From: Paracoccaceae bacterium
Lineage (GTDB): Bacteria > Pseudomonadota > Alphaproteobacteria > Rhodobacterales > Rhodobacteraceae
Direction: 5' to 3'
Length of the DNA stretch: 64,000 nucleotides
Assembly (NCBI GenBank): GCA_009773055.1
Contig: WOUW01000019.1
Location: 1 to 64,000 of the forward strand
Positions 9,749 through 18,895 of this stretch are shown here, in pieces. The first letter of the stretch is position 1. The number at the start of each line of letters is the position of its first letter. The notes beneath the pieces are model-generated. The model saw only the letters and a program-made list of their open reading frames with translations. It was not told where the DNA came from and searched no databases. Made by a program: the position numbers and the translations under genes.

Positions 9749-10870
9749 GTGTACAAGGGTCTACTGGTCGTTCTTCTGCTGTCGGGCTGCGCCGCGCGGG
9801 GCGAGTTCACCAAGGCCCCGGCCGGTCTGGCCGGAGGCACGCCCGAGACAATCTTTGTCGGCACCACACGGGCTGCCGGGGACGCGGATGTGGTTGGGGG
9901 CTTCGGCTTTGACCGGGCCGAGGCGGCAAGTTTCCTGCGCTATGACGTGGCAATTCCCGAAGACCGCGAGCCGGGCGAGGTTAACTGGCCGCCAAGGTCG
10001 CGGAAACCGGATGCCAGGCGCGACTTCCTGACGCTGGACCAGCGCAACTTCGCCACGGCGGATGACTTTGGCACCGCGCTGCGGGCGGCGATGAAGCTGC
10101 GCGGGCAGACCGACGCGGTGGTCTATGTGCACGGGTTCAACAACACCATGGCCGAAGGCGTCTACCGGGTCGCGCAGATGCATCACGATCTGGAGGTGCC
10201 GGGGGTGGCGGTGCATTACGCCTGGCCCTCGCGAGGGTCGGCGCTGGGCTATGTCTATGACCGCGATTCGGTGTTGTTCGCGCGGTCGGGGTTCGTGGAT
10301 CTTCTGGATCAGGTCAATGCCGCGGGCGCGAAGAACATTGTCATCGTGGCGCATTCGATGGGCGCTACGCTGACCATGGAGGCTATGCGACAGATGGTGC
10401 TGGAAAACGGGCCACAGGCGCTGGACCGGATCACGGGGGTGGTCCTGATCTCTCCGGATCTGGACCTGGATGTGTTCCGGTCGCAGGCGAAGGATATCGG
10501 CAAGCTGCCAAAGCCTTTCGTGATCTTCGGCAATTCCCGCGACAAAGTCCTGAACCTGTCAGCGACGCTTTCAGGCACCGGCGAGCGGCTGGGAAATCTG
10601 GACGGCATCACGAAGGTGTCGAACCTGGACGTGATCTACCTCGACACGGCTGCCTACAATACCGGGTCGGGCCACCAGAACCTGGGCGAGAACCCGGCGC
10701 TTTTGAAGCTGTTCGGCGGGCTGGTGGGGATCGCCGATTCCTTCACCGCCGATTCCCGCGCCCGTGTCGGCCTCTTGCCGGGGCTTGTCCTGACAGTGCG
10801 GAATGCGACCGAGATCGTGCTGCGACCTGTCGCTGCGATTGGCGAGGGGCGGACAGGCCCGCGGCCCTAG
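9749..10870 (+). CDS. DUF900-type alpha/beta hydrolase lipoprotein
   Basis: About 373 residues. The N-terminus is a lipoprotein signal: hydrophobic GLLVVLLL followed by the lipobox LSGC. The catalytic region has VHGFNNT (oxyanion), the nucleophile motif AHSMGAT (Ser near residue 203) and a C-terminal His in GSGHQNLG. This matches the DUF900 esterase/lipase family. It is probably anchored to the envelope; the substrate is not known. Two GTG starts are possible (9743 and 9749). The second sits five bases after a GGAGG at 9739-9743 and was preferred. Its 3' end overlaps the Smr gene by CTAG. Confidence 0.85.
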   Translation: MYKGLLVVLLLSGCAARGEFTKAPAGLAGGTPETIFVGTTRAAGDADVVGGFGFDRAEAASFLRYDVAIPEDREPGEVNWPPRSRKPDARRDFLTLDQRNFATADDFGTALRAAMKLRGQTDAVVYVHGFNNTMAEGVYRVAQMHHDLEVPGVAVHYAWPSRGSALGYVYDRDSVLFARSGFVDLLDQVNAAGAKNIVIVAHSMGATLTMEAMRQMVLENGPQALDRITGVVLISPDLDLDVFRSQAKDIGKLPKPFVIFGNSRDKVLNLSATLSGTGERLGNLDGITKVSNLDVIYLDTAAYNTGSGHQNLGENPALLKLFGGLVGIADSFTADSRARVGLLPGLVLTVRNATEIVLRPVAAIGEGRTGPRP

Positions 10871-11463
10871 CGACGGCGCAGGTAGACGTAGTAAGCCCCG
10901 CCGCCGCCGTGTTTCAGATGCGCTTCAGAGACTTGCAGCACTGCCGGGCCGAGAGGGGGCAGGTGCAGCCAATGCGGTACCTGATGGCGCAGGGCACCGA
11001 CGCGCTGCGGGATCGGGCCGGTATCCTCGCGCCGCTTGCCCTTGCCAGTGATGACGAGGACAAGCCGCAAGCCCTGGCTTTGGGCGTTCAGGATGAAGCG
11101 GATCAGTTCGGGATGCGCCTCGGCCAGCGTCATCCCGTGCAGGTCGATTCGCGCCTCGGGTTGCAGCTTGCCCCGGGTCATCTTCGCGTGGGTCCCGGCA
11201 TCCATCCGCAGCGGGGCCTGATCGAGGACGTCGGGCAATGCGGGGGCAATGTCCCGACGTTCCGGAACGCGCGTCCGTTCGCCCAGATGAAAGGGCGACA
11301 GCCGGGGCTTGGCATGGGCCAGTGGTGCGGGGTCCGGTGTGGAGGAGGGTTCGGTCGGCTGCAAGGCGCACGGCAGCGACGGGCCGTGCATGGCGCGTGC
11401 CGTACGCGCGACACTGCGCCAGAGGTCCTGCTCCTCGGGCGAAAGGGAACGTCGGCGGGCCAT
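10867..11463 (-). CDS. Smr/MutS2-domain protein
   Basis: This 198-residue protein has a basic, low-complexity N-terminal half and a C-terminal Smr domain from about residue 105. The domain shows IDLHGMTLAEA, VLVITGKGKR and a distal conserved histidine near HGGGGAYYVYLRR. Smr domains bind or nick nucleic acids and are found in MutS2 and in stand-alone proteins. It lies five bases downstream of mltA on the same strand and is probably co-transcribed with mltA and the Tim44-like gene. Stand-alone Smr proteins after mltA are common in Rhodobacteraceae (recalled, not checked). Confidence 0.85.
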   Translation of the reverse strand: MARRRSLSPEEQDLWRSVARTARAMHGPSLPCALQPTEPSSTPDPAPLAHAKPRLSPFHLGERTRVPERRDIAPALPDVLDQAPLRMDAGTHAKMTRGKLQPEARIDLHGMTLAEAHPELIRFILNAQSQGLRLVLVITGKGKRREDTGPIPQRVGALRHQVPHWLHLPPLGPAVLQVSEAHLKHGGGGAYYVYLRRR

Positions 11464-11468
11464 CGGGG

Positions 11469-12494
11469 TCAGCCGTCTTCAAGCATCGCGAAAGCGCGGT
11501 CGATGGGCAGAAGCAGGACCATCCGCCCGCCATCCTTGATGGTCCCGGCGGCGTCGCCGGCCTTGGCACCCGTGCCGAAGAAGATGTCGGCGCGCTGCAT
11601 CCCTTTTATCGCGCCACCGGTGTCCTGCGCGACCATCAGGCTGCGGATCGGTGTGCGCCCGTCCTTTTCGATCCAGACGGGCGCCCCAAGCGGGGTGAAC
11701 TTCGGGTCGATGGCGACGGATCGCATTGCAGTGATCGACCGGCCCATCGCGCCGATTGGGCCATCTTCCGGTTTTAGGGTGCCGATCTTGCGAAAGAAGA
11801 CATAGGACGGGTTGGTGTCCAGAAGCTCGCGCCCGGTCGCGGGGTTGCTGCGGACGAAATTGGCAATCTCCGGGGCCGAGACCTGATCCAGCGTATGCGT
11901 GCCGCGGCGGATCATTTCCCTGCCGACGGATTTGTAGGCATGGCCATTCTTCCCGGCATAGCCCACACGGATCACTGACCCGTCGGTCATCCTGATCCGG
12001 CCCGAGCCCTGGACCTGCAGGAAATAGACGTCGACCGGATCGTCGAGCCACGCAAGTTCCAGCCCGCGCCCGGCAATCGCCCCGCCTTCGATGGCCGCGC
12101 GGGTGTGGTAGGCAACGCCGTCGGTCAGGTCGGGCGGGCGGCGGTAGATCGGGTATTTGAAGCGCGCCGTGCGGGTGGGTGAGCCGTCAAGCTCGGGCTC
12201 GAAATAGCCAGTGAAAAGGGCGGGAGGAGTGCCCACCACGACCGGCTTGAAAAAGAGCTCGAAAAAACTGCGGGCAGAGGCGTCGTCTTTCGGCACATCG
12301 CCGGCCAGCGCACAGATCGGTTGCCAGTCGGGCTGGTCGATCAGGTCGCAGGTCGCAAGGAAGGTTGACAGTGCCGCGACGTGGTCGTCGTCCATCCAGC
12401 CGTCGAGCGCGTCGAACTCCAGCACCTCGGCCCGGGGCGAGGTCGCGGCCATCAGCGCAACCGAGACCGTGGCAATGGCAAGGGCGGCGCGCAT
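11469..12494 (-). CDS. mltA: Membrane-bound lytic murein transglycosylase A
   Basis: The 341-residue protein has an N-terminal signal (ends SPRAE), an MltA domain (about 90-240: GYFEPELDGS, LAWLDDPVDVYFLQVQGSG) and a C-terminal 3D domain (VAIDPKFTPLG and QDTGGAIKG with catalytic aspartates). It cleaves peptidoglycan glycan strands to form 1,6-anhydromuropeptides. No lipobox cysteine is obvious, so it may be periplasmic rather than lipid-anchored despite the family name. It is nine bases after the Tim44-like gene and five bases before the Smr gene, suggesting one operon. Confidence 0.92.
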   Translation of the reverse strand: MRAALAIATVSVALMAATSPRAEVLEFDALDGWMDDDHVAALSTFLATCDLIDQPDWQPICALAGDVPKDDASARSFFELFFKPVVVGTPPALFTGYFEPELDGSPTRTARFKYPIYRRPPDLTDGVAYHTRAAIEGGAIAGRGLELAWLDDPVDVYFLQVQGSGRIRMTDGSVIRVGYAGKNGHAYKSVGREMIRRGTHTLDQVSAPEIANFVRSNPATGRELLDTNPSYVFFRKIGTLKPEDGPIGAMGRSITAMRSVAIDPKFTPLGAPVWIEKDGRTPIRSLMVAQDTGGAIKGMQRADIFFGTGAKAGDAAGTIKDGGRMVLLLPIDRAFAMLEDG

Positions 12495-12503
12495 CCCAAG
12501 CGG

Positions 12504-13163
12504 TCAGTCGCCGGTCGCGACCAGTTGCCAGTTCGGGTCATCCGACCCCATCTGGCGGGCGAAGGTCCAGATGTCCCGCGTCTTCTTGACCTCGCGCGGG
12601 GTGCCTTCGACAATCTCTCCGGCCTTGTTGCGCACGACATACGTCTGATCGGCCACCAGGCGCACGGCGATTTCGGCAAACCGGCTTTCGGCGTTGAAGG
12701 TCGCGTCGTGCAAGGTCAACTCCTTGATGCCAAGGAAGCTCGCCTCGATGGTCAGACCGTCGGCTTCGCGTTTGGCGATGGCCTCGGCGAAGCTGGCTTC
12801 GACCTCGTCGGACAGGAACGGACGGATGCGGTCAAGCTCGCCCTTCTCGAAGTCCACCAGGATCATCTCGTAGGCCCCGCGCGCGCCCTGCAGGAAGGGG
12901 CCGACGGCAAAGGACGGTTCCACCTTCTTCATCTCGGCCAGCGCGCGGGCGGCATCGGAACCCTCGGCGACGTGGTCGGTGATGTCACGGTCGGGCCCGC
13001 CCTCGATCACCTCGAAGTCGCGGCGCACGCGCGGGCGCACGTCTTCCAGCGGGATCGGCGGCTTTTCAAAGCCGTCGCGGGTGCCCAGCACGGACCGCAG
13101 CTTGAGGATGAGAAAGATCGCGATCCCGGCAAGGACCAGGAGCTGGATCAAGGAGCCGTTCAT
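12504..13163 (-). CDS. Tim44-like domain protein
   Basis: The 219-residue protein starts with a transmembrane segment (residues 5-22, LIQLLVLAGIAIFLILKL). A charged linker follows, then a Tim44-like domain from about residue 90 to the end (FLQGARGAYEMILVDFEKG, SFLGIKELTLHDA). In mitochondria this domain tethers Hsp70 to the TIM23 translocase. The bacterial homologue is a membrane-associated protein of envelope biogenesis. The ATG at 13163 gives the expected MNGSLIQLL start. It is divergent from fxsA and heads the mltA-smr unit. Confidence 0.88.
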   Translation of the reverse strand: MNGSLIQLLVLAGIAIFLILKLRSVLGTRDGFEKPPIPLEDVRPRVRRDFEVIEGGPDRDITDHVAEGSDAARALAEMKKVEPSFAVGPFLQGARGAYEMILVDFEKGELDRIRPFLSDEVEASFAEAIAKREADGLTIEASFLGIKELTLHDATFNAESRFAEIAVRLVADQTYVVRNKAGEIVEGTPREVKKTRDIWTFARQMGSDDPNWQLVATGD

Positions 13164-13273
13164 TAGTGACCTCTGAACCTTAGGTGTTCCGTTGGAATGG
13201 GCACGGTTTGACCCTATGTAGGGTGGGGGCCTGCCGAAGTCTACCACAGGACGGAAGATCGGACGGGCGGAGA

Positions 13274-13723
13274 ATGTCGATGTGGATCATCCTTGCGATT
13301 CTGGCTTTGCCTTTGGTCGAAATCGCGCTTTTCGTGACCCTTGGGGGCGTTCTTGGCCTGTGGCTGACGCTGGCCTGGGTGCTTTTGACCGGTATGATCG
13401 GGGTGCTGATCCTGAAATCCCTGTCGGTCTCCGGGTCGATCCGGGGGCGGCAGGAGTTCGTGGAAGGCTTTCGCGGACAAATGGCCGCAGACCCGTTGTC
13501 CCCGATCGCGCATCAGGCGCTGATCGGGATGGCGGCGGTCCTGTTGATCCTGCCGGGGTTCTTTACCGATGCGTTGGGCCTTCTTCTGCTGGTGCCCCCG
13601 GTGCGAATGCTCTTGATCGGGCTTCTGGCCCGCCGGATGCGCGGGGTGACGGTGGTCAGCCGCACCTTCGTCGATCCGGACGATCCTGATCAACGCCGGA
13701 CCCATGATGACCGGCTGAACTGA
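13274..13723 (+). CDS. fxsA: FxsA-family membrane protein
   Basis: A 149-residue membrane protein starting MSMWIILAILALP with about three hydrophobic segments (3-24, 25-48, 77-103) and an RRMRG stretch. It matches the FxsA cytoplasmic membrane family, named for suppressing F exclusion of phage T7 in E. coli; the native role is unclear. The ATG at 13274 follows a GGCGGAG box. It is divergent from the Tim44-like gene across 110 bases, an arrangement seen in other Rhodobacteraceae. No secB follows in this window. Confidence 0.88.
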   Translation: MSMWIILAILALPLVEIALFVTLGGVLGLWLTLAWVLLTGMIGVLILKSLSVSGSIRGRQEFVEGFRGQMAADPLSPIAHQALIGMAAVLLILPGFFTDALGLLLLVPPVRMLLIGLLARRMRGVTVVSRTFVDPDDPDQRRTHDDRLN

Positions 13724-13747
13724 CATCACCGGTCCGCACTGCCGGTG

Positions 13748-15286
13748 TCAGGCAAAGCTGCGGATCGTCGCGATGGCTCCGTCCAGCGCCTTGCCCTCTT
13801 CGTCCTTCAACGCGGACTCGCGCAGGCGGCGGGCCCAGTCGGCGGCGTCCTCGCGGTCCTTGATCTCGGCGATGGCGGCGAGAACCCTGTCGAACTTCGA
13901 CCGGCCGCGGGCGTGGGTGTCGGAATAGCCTTTGATCAGACGGCGACAGCGGATGACTTCGACGGCGAGGTCATAGTTTTGCGGCAGATAGGTGAGGGCT
14001 GTAGCCAGCCATGCCTCAAGATGGGCGATCTCGGTGGCATGGCGCAGCGACTTCAGTCGCCAGCCTTTCATCCCGCCAAGGACGTGCAACGACAGGAACC
14101 CGCGAAGCGAGTCCGTGCGCAGGCGGCGGCCCTTGTTGAACAGCCGGTCAATCAAAGCCATCCGGCGCGGGTTCGCGGCCCATCGCGCACCCATGCGGGC
14201 GGGAAGGAGCGAGACGATCTCCTCGGCCCGTGGATGAAAGAATTCGGTGACGTGGAGGAGGTGCTGGTCCTTCGCCCCCATTTCCCCCGCGATGCGGGTC
14301 ATCCGGGCCGCGCGGGTCTTCTCATCCGCGACGCGGATGATGTCGTCGTAGGCCATGGCGTTGGCAATGTGCTTGGCAGCCGCGCGGCTTAGATCAAAGG
14401 GGGCGCGGTCCTGGGTCAGAATCTGGTCCAGCCGATCAAGGTAGGCGCGGCCGTAGGCGAGGGTCTGGAAATCGACGACCTTTCGAAGCCCGGCTCGGGC
14501 CACGTCGGCCACGGGTTCGGGCAAGCGATTGGTGCGGGCAACCAGAGTGGACCACTCGAAAAGAAGCTTTGCAGGACCCGTCACTTCTTCCCCACGGGGA
14601 AGTGTCGTGGATGCTACGGGGTTCTGCACACCGTCGCGGGCGGCCTGAAAGCCTGCAGCGAACGCGTTCAGCGAGGGCTCCACCCCCTTGCCACCCTTGG
14701 CGATGGCAGTCTGAAACGCCTCGCGCGGGAAGGGGAGGGTTTCGGAGGCGGCGAGCGCGCCGAACAGGCTGGCGGAGATGACGGAACCCTGCGCGATCGC
14801 CAGTGCGTCGAAGTCGGCGGCGATGACGCGGCGGGCAGCGATGTCGGCGGCGGCCAGAACCTCGGCCCCGTTGGCGATGCCGTCACCGGGGACGGTCTTT
14901 TCCGACACGGCAAGCGAGCGGTGGGTTGAGGTGATCAGCGTGGTGCGATCGGGGGTGACGAAACCGCGGATGATGGCGCGGCCCGCCTCCATCAACTCGG
15001 CGGTGATCATGATGTCGACGTCACCGGCGGCGGGCATCAGAGAGAAGACCGGCGAGCCTTTGGCGGCGGGAGCCATTTCGACGTAGTAGACGGTAGCCCC
15101 GGTGCGCTGGGCGACCCCGGCGACGCTGGTGGCCTGGGCGGCATAGCCATTGGCGCGGGCGAGGTCCTCGATCCAGCCGGTCAGGACGCCACCGCCCTGC
15201 CCGCCGACGGCGAGGATGGCGAGCTTGATGATGCCGTCCAGCTGTGGGTCCTGCAGCACGGGGTCGAAGGTCGGGTGCAGGGTCAT
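13748..15286 (-). CDS. iorB: Indolepyruvate ferredoxin oxidoreductase, beta subunit
   Basis: A 512-residue protein. The N-terminal 190 residues are the pyruvate-ferredoxin-oxidoreductase gamma-type domain (LAILAVGGQGGGVLTGWIED, GVAQRTGATVYYVE). A C-terminal DUF6537-like extension of about 300 residues makes it longer than the archaeal IorB of about 200. With IorA it would oxidatively decarboxylate aryl pyruvates such as indolepyruvate to the aryl-acetyl-CoA, reducing ferredoxin. The start at 15286 overlaps the stop of iorA by ATGA. The stop lies 24 bases from the convergent fxsA stop. Confidence 0.9.
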   Translation of the reverse strand: MTLHPTFDPVLQDPQLDGIIKLAILAVGGQGGGVLTGWIEDLARANGYAAQATSVAGVAQRTGATVYYVEMAPAAKGSPVFSLMPAAGDVDIMITAELMEAGRAIIRGFVTPDRTTLITSTHRSLAVSEKTVPGDGIANGAEVLAAADIAARRVIAADFDALAIAQGSVISASLFGALAASETLPFPREAFQTAIAKGGKGVEPSLNAFAAGFQAARDGVQNPVASTTLPRGEEVTGPAKLLFEWSTLVARTNRLPEPVADVARAGLRKVVDFQTLAYGRAYLDRLDQILTQDRAPFDLSRAAAKHIANAMAYDDIIRVADEKTRAARMTRIAGEMGAKDQHLLHVTEFFHPRAEEIVSLLPARMGARWAANPRRMALIDRLFNKGRRLRTDSLRGFLSLHVLGGMKGWRLKSLRHATEIAHLEAWLATALTYLPQNYDLAVEVIRCRRLIKGYSDTHARGRSKFDRVLAAIAEIKDREDAADWARRLRESALKDEEGKALDGAIATIRSFA

Positions 15287-17430
15287 TCGGCAGCCCCGAA
15301 GGCCAGGCGGCGGCCATCGCGGCGGGTTTGCAGCCACGAGATGATGCGGGTACGGAACCGGGCGAGAGTGCGTTCCCAGCGGGTCGGGTTGTGGATCACG
15401 TCGGCGCGGTAGAATGACGGGCAAAGGATCGCGGCATCGGCAACCTCGCCGCAGTTTCCGCAGCCGACGCAGCTTTGGTCGATGCTGGCCACGGGGTCGT
15501 CGCGCAGGGGGTCGTCCAGGCGTTTCAGCGACAAAGAGGGGCAGCCGGAGAGGCGGATGCAGGCGTGGTCGCCGGTGCAGATGGATTCGTCGATGCCGAA
15601 CCGTGGGGCCTCGACCCGGCGGCCTTCCTTGATGGCGGCCTGGGTCAGAGGCTTCTCCCGGCGCTGTTTGTTCAGCATGCATTCGGACGAGGCGACGATG
15701 ACCTTGGGTCCTTTCGTCGGGGTCGTCAGCGCCTCGCGGATCGTGTCGCGCATCTTGGCCACGTCATAGGTGCGGTCGATCTGGCGGACCCAAGTGATCC
15801 CGATGCCGTTCAGCGCCTTGGAGATGGGGTTCTTCGTGGCCTTCGTCGCATTGTCAGCGCGCGAGGACATGATGTCCTGCCCCCCAGTCGCGGCGGAGTA
15901 GTAGTTGTCCACGATGATCGCCACGCCGTCCGACTTGTTGAAGGCCATGTTGGTAAAGCTGGACGACAGCCCGTTATGCCAGAACCCGCCGTCACCGATG
16001 ATCGCGACGGGGCGCTTTTCGCCGCCGCCGTCGAAGGCGCCGTTCGCGGCGGGGCCGAGGCCGTAGCCCATCGTGGCCCCCCCGATCTCGAACGGGGGGA
16101 GCGAGGCGAAGAGATGGCAGCCGATGTCGGCGGCGATCTGGTGTTTGCCAAGCTCCTTCTCCACCAGCTTCATCGCGGCGAAGATCGGGCGTTCCGGGCA
16201 CCCGGTGCAAAAGCCCGGAGGGCGGATCGGGACGGTCTTGGTCAGGTCAGGGATGGCGGGTCGGTCCACATTGGGCGCGCGGACAGCTGCGGGAAGCATG
16301 TGGGGGGCGGCTTGTTTGAGGAAACCTTCCACGGCGGTCAGCATCACCGCGCCGGTGTATTCCCCGGCCATCGGGAAAAGGCCCTTGCCGTGGAGTTTGG
16401 TCCGGCTTTCGGCGCGGTAGAGGAAGCTGCCAAGCTGGGTTTCGATGAATTCGGGCTGGCCCTCCTCGACGATCAGGACGTGGTCCTTGCCCTCGCAGAA
16501 CTCCAGGAACTCCGCCGAAATCAGCGGGTAGGTGACGTTCAGCACATAGATCGGCACCTCTGTCGCGCCGTAGATGTCGGCCAGCCCCAGCCGTTGCAAC
16601 GCGCGGATCAACCCGTTGTACATGCCGCCCTGCACCACGATTCCCAAAGGCGCGTCGTTCGGGCCGAAGTGTTCGTTCAACCCGCGCTCACGGATAAAGG
16701 CCTCTGCCGCGGGCCAGCGATTCTTCACCTTGTCCTGTTCGTGGGCGAAGGACATCGGCGGCAGGACGACGCGGTTGAAGTCGCTGCGGGGGTTCGAGAG
16801 GGCGTCACGGACCGTCAGCTTCGGGCGCTGGTTGTCACGGGCGGTGAAGCTGCCGGTGACATGGCAGGACCGGATGCGGACCATCAGCATGACGGGGGTG
16901 TTCGACGCCTCGGACAGATCGAACCCGTCCGACACCGCCTTGACGATGGACGGCAAGTTGGGGCGCGGGTCCAGCAGCCACATCTGCGCCTTCATGGCAA
17001 AGGGGTGGGTGCGTTCCTGCATGATCGAGGAACCCTCGCCGTAGTCCTCGCCCACGATGACCAGCGCGCCCCCGGTGACGCCCGATGACGACAGGTTGGC
17101 CAGCGCGTCCGAGGCGACATTGACCCCGACCGGGCCCTTGAAAGTGACAGCGCCCCGGATCGGGTAATGGACGGAAGCCGCCAGCATCGCGGCGGCGGCG
17201 GCCTCGTTGGCGTTGGCTTCATACCGGACGCCAAGGTCCGTCAGCAGGTCCTCCGCGTCCGCAAGGACGTCCATCAGGTGACTGATCGGAGCGCCCTGGT
17301 AGCCGCCGACATAGCCCACGCCGGATTCAAGCAGCGCCTTGGTGATCGCAAGGATGCCTTCGCCGGTGAAGGTCTGCCCTGCACCGAGCTTGAGGTCTTC
17401 CACCTGTGCCTTGAAGGAGCGTTCGGCCAT
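15283..17430 (-). CDS. iorA: Indolepyruvate ferredoxin oxidoreductase, alpha subunit
   Basis: A 715-residue ThDP-dependent subunit. The N-terminal pyrimidine-binding region has GYVGGYQGAPISHLMD. The ThDP motif GDGGFWHNGLSSSF is around residue 475. A C-terminal ferredoxin-like region holds two iron-sulfur motifs: a modified first cluster (CTGDHACIRLSGCP) and a classical CVGCGNC with a later CP. It catalyses ferredoxin-linked oxidation of aryl pyruvates together with IorB. It is the third gene of a cyclase-marR-iorA-iorB operon, starting one base after the marR stop. The aromatic-acid context of the operon supports the assignment. Confidence 0.92.
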   Translation of the reverse strand: MAERSFKAQVEDLKLGAGQTFTGEGILAITKALLESGVGYVGGYQGAPISHLMDVLADAEDLLTDLGVRYEANANEAAAAAMLAASVHYPIRGAVTFKGPVGVNVASDALANLSSSGVTGGALVIVGEDYGEGSSIMQERTHPFAMKAQMWLLDPRPNLPSIVKAVSDGFDLSEASNTPVMLMVRIRSCHVTGSFTARDNQRPKLTVRDALSNPRSDFNRVVLPPMSFAHEQDKVKNRWPAAEAFIRERGLNEHFGPNDAPLGIVVQGGMYNGLIRALQRLGLADIYGATEVPIYVLNVTYPLISAEFLEFCEGKDHVLIVEEGQPEFIETQLGSFLYRAESRTKLHGKGLFPMAGEYTGAVMLTAVEGFLKQAAPHMLPAAVRAPNVDRPAIPDLTKTVPIRPPGFCTGCPERPIFAAMKLVEKELGKHQIAADIGCHLFASLPPFEIGGATMGYGLGPAANGAFDGGGEKRPVAIIGDGGFWHNGLSSSFTNMAFNKSDGVAIIVDNYYSAATGGQDIMSSRADNATKATKNPISKALNGIGITWVRQIDRTYDVAKMRDTIREALTTPTKGPKVIVASSECMLNKQRREKPLTQAAIKEGRRVEAPRFGIDESICTGDHACIRLSGCPSLSLKRLDDPLRDDPVASIDQSCVGCGNCGEVADAAILCPSFYRADVIHNPTRWERTLARFRTRIISWLQTRRDGRRLAFGAAE

Positions 17431-17431
17431 G

Positions 17432-17896
17432 TCAGATCTCGTGCTTGCGGATGTTCAGAAGCATCTTCTGCAGCGTCGCGATGAAGGCCTGCCGTTCGTC
17501 CGGCGGAATGGCGCGGAACATGCGGTCCTGTGCAGCGTGCATGTGCGGCCAGAGGGTCTGGAACGTCTCGCGCCCGGCATCCGTGATGGTGACGCGGGTG
17601 GCGCGGCTGTCGCTGGGGTCGGTCTCGCGCTGGATCAGATCGTCGGATTGCAACTGGTCCAGCGCGCGGGACAGGGTGGATTGTTCGGTCACCGTGTAGA
17701 CGGCCAATTCGCCGATCAGGGGCGCGTCGACCACGCTCAGGACCGCCAGCGCGCGCGCCTTGGGGGTGGTCAGGCCAAGGCCCGCCAGCTCCTCGCGGAA
17801 GCCCGCGTTGTAGCGGCCCATGATGCGGTTCATCAGATAGGGCGCGAAGTTGGTCAGACCGATCTCGGCGAGCCCTCTGGCGGCGCCGTCCATCAT
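17432..17896 (-). CDS. MarR-family transcriptional regulator
   Basis: The 154-residue protein has a winged-helix domain: LTTPKARALAVLSV, then recognition helix TVTEQSTLSRALDQLQ and the wing DPSDSRATRVTIT. These are diagnostic of MarR/SlyA-type regulators, which usually bind aromatic ligands. The start was chosen at the ATG whose A is the last base of the upstream cyclase stop (TGATG). Being inside the cyclase-iorAB operon and beside a divergent molybdenum hydroxylase operon, it is the natural candidate to control both from the shared intergenic region 18688-18895. Confidence 0.9.
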   Translation of the reverse strand: MMDGAARGLAEIGLTNFAPYLMNRIMGRYNAGFREELAGLGLTTPKARALAVLSVVDAPLIGELAVYTVTEQSTLSRALDQLQSDDLIQRETDPSDSRATRVTITDAGRETFQTLWPHMHAAQDRMFRAIPPDERQAFIATLQKMLLNIRKHEI

Positions 17897-18687
17897 CAGG
17901 TCCGCGGAACCAGCGCCAGCGCCCGGATGGGCGAGCCGGTGCCGTTCTTGATCTTCAGCGGTGCGGCGATCAGGATCGCACCCTTGGGCGGCAGCTTTGA
18001 CAGGTTGGCCAGCGATGCAAGGCCGTAGCAGTTGTTCTTGTGCAGAAGGTTGTGCGCCGGGAACGGCGGGGTCATGCCGCCCGCCTGCCCTGCGTCGGTG
18101 CCAATGCACTGGCTGCCCCAGCCGACGATGCCCTTGTCGATAAGGTACTGGATGACTTCGGCAGTCGGTCCCGGCGTATGCGGGCCTGTCTCGTTGGCGT
18201 TCAGGAACAGGCCCTCGTCATGGGCGCGGGTGTCCCAGTCAGAGCGGAAGACGACCCATTGGCCCTTGCCGATGGTGCCGTGCTTGGCCTCCCATGCCTT
18301 CACGTGGTCGATGGTCAGCAGGAAATCCGGGTCGGCGGCGCATTCCGCGCTGAAATCCAGCACGTTGACCGGGGCGACAAGGCGCTGGACGGGCAGGGTG
18401 TCGGTAAAGCCGTCGGCATGGTCCTTGCCGGTGATCCAGTGGTGCGGGGCGTCGAAGTGGGTGCCGGAATGCTCGCCCAGTTCCAGCCAGTTCCAGGCCC
18501 AGAACGGGCCGTCCTTGTCGTATTCGCTGATGCGGTGGATCCTGATCGGCGGAGTGTCCTTCGCGAAATCCGGGGGCAGTTTCAGAAGCGGCGTCTCGGG
18601 GCCAAGGGTGCCCGAACAATCCACCACCTCGATCGCGCCCGAGGCGATCATTGCGGCGACGTCCGCCAGCACGCTGTTCGCAGCCAT
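17896..18687 (-). CDS. Cyclase-family metal hydrolase (kynurenine formamidase / isatin hydrolase type)
   Basis: The 263-residue enzyme carries the family motif HSGTHFDAPHH (about residues 83-93) that binds manganese or zinc. It also has downstream HVKAWE and RSDWDTR segments. The family hydrolyses cyclic or aryl amides (kynurenine formamidase, isatin hydrolase). The start at 18687 has a GGAGGAG box at 18694-18700. It leads an operon with marR and iorAB, both consistent with indole-derived or other aromatic substrates, so isatin hydrolase is an attractive guess but is not proven. Likely cytoplasmic, as no signal peptide is seen. Confidence 0.85.
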   Translation of the reverse strand: MAANSVLADVAAMIASGAIEVVDCSGTLGPETPLLKLPPDFAKDTPPIRIHRISEYDKDGPFWAWNWLELGEHSGTHFDAPHHWITGKDHADGFTDTLPVQRLVAPVNVLDFSAECAADPDFLLTIDHVKAWEAKHGTIGKGQWVVFRSDWDTRAHDEGLFLNANETGPHTPGPTAEVIQYLIDKGIVGWGSQCIGTDAGQAGGMTPPFPAHNLLHKNNCYGLASLANLSKLPPKGAILIAAPLKIKNGTGSPIRALALVPRT

Positions 18688-18727
18688 AACACTCTCCTCC
18701 GACGATGAGGGGAGGCTAGACTTGAAT

Positions 18728-18743
18728 AAATGCAAATGCAAAT
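18728..18743. promoter_or_regulatory. AT-rich direct repeat, candidate MarR operator
   Basis: AAATGCAAATGCAAAT is a tandem of AAATGC in an otherwise GC-rich region. It lies 41 bases upstream of the cyclase start and 150 bases upstream of the divergent hydroxylase operon. AT-rich sites with repeated half-sites in a divergent promoter next to a marR gene are typical operators. The protein-site pairing is inference. Confidence 0.4.
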
Positions 18744-18895
18744 AATCTGACTGCGGTGGCAATGACTGTCATGCGGGTTTTGGTCGGCCATGATCCGTAT
18801 GCGTCGCAGACTGGCATTGCGGCGGCTCGCGGGGTGCAGCAAAGTCGGTGGCGAACAGCGACAGCGGACCGCCCACCCGACGGCAGGGAGAAGAC

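Noticed and set aside
15475-17088. 537-codon plus-strand open frame
   Set aside because: Antisense to iorA, which has ThDP and iron-sulfur motifs.
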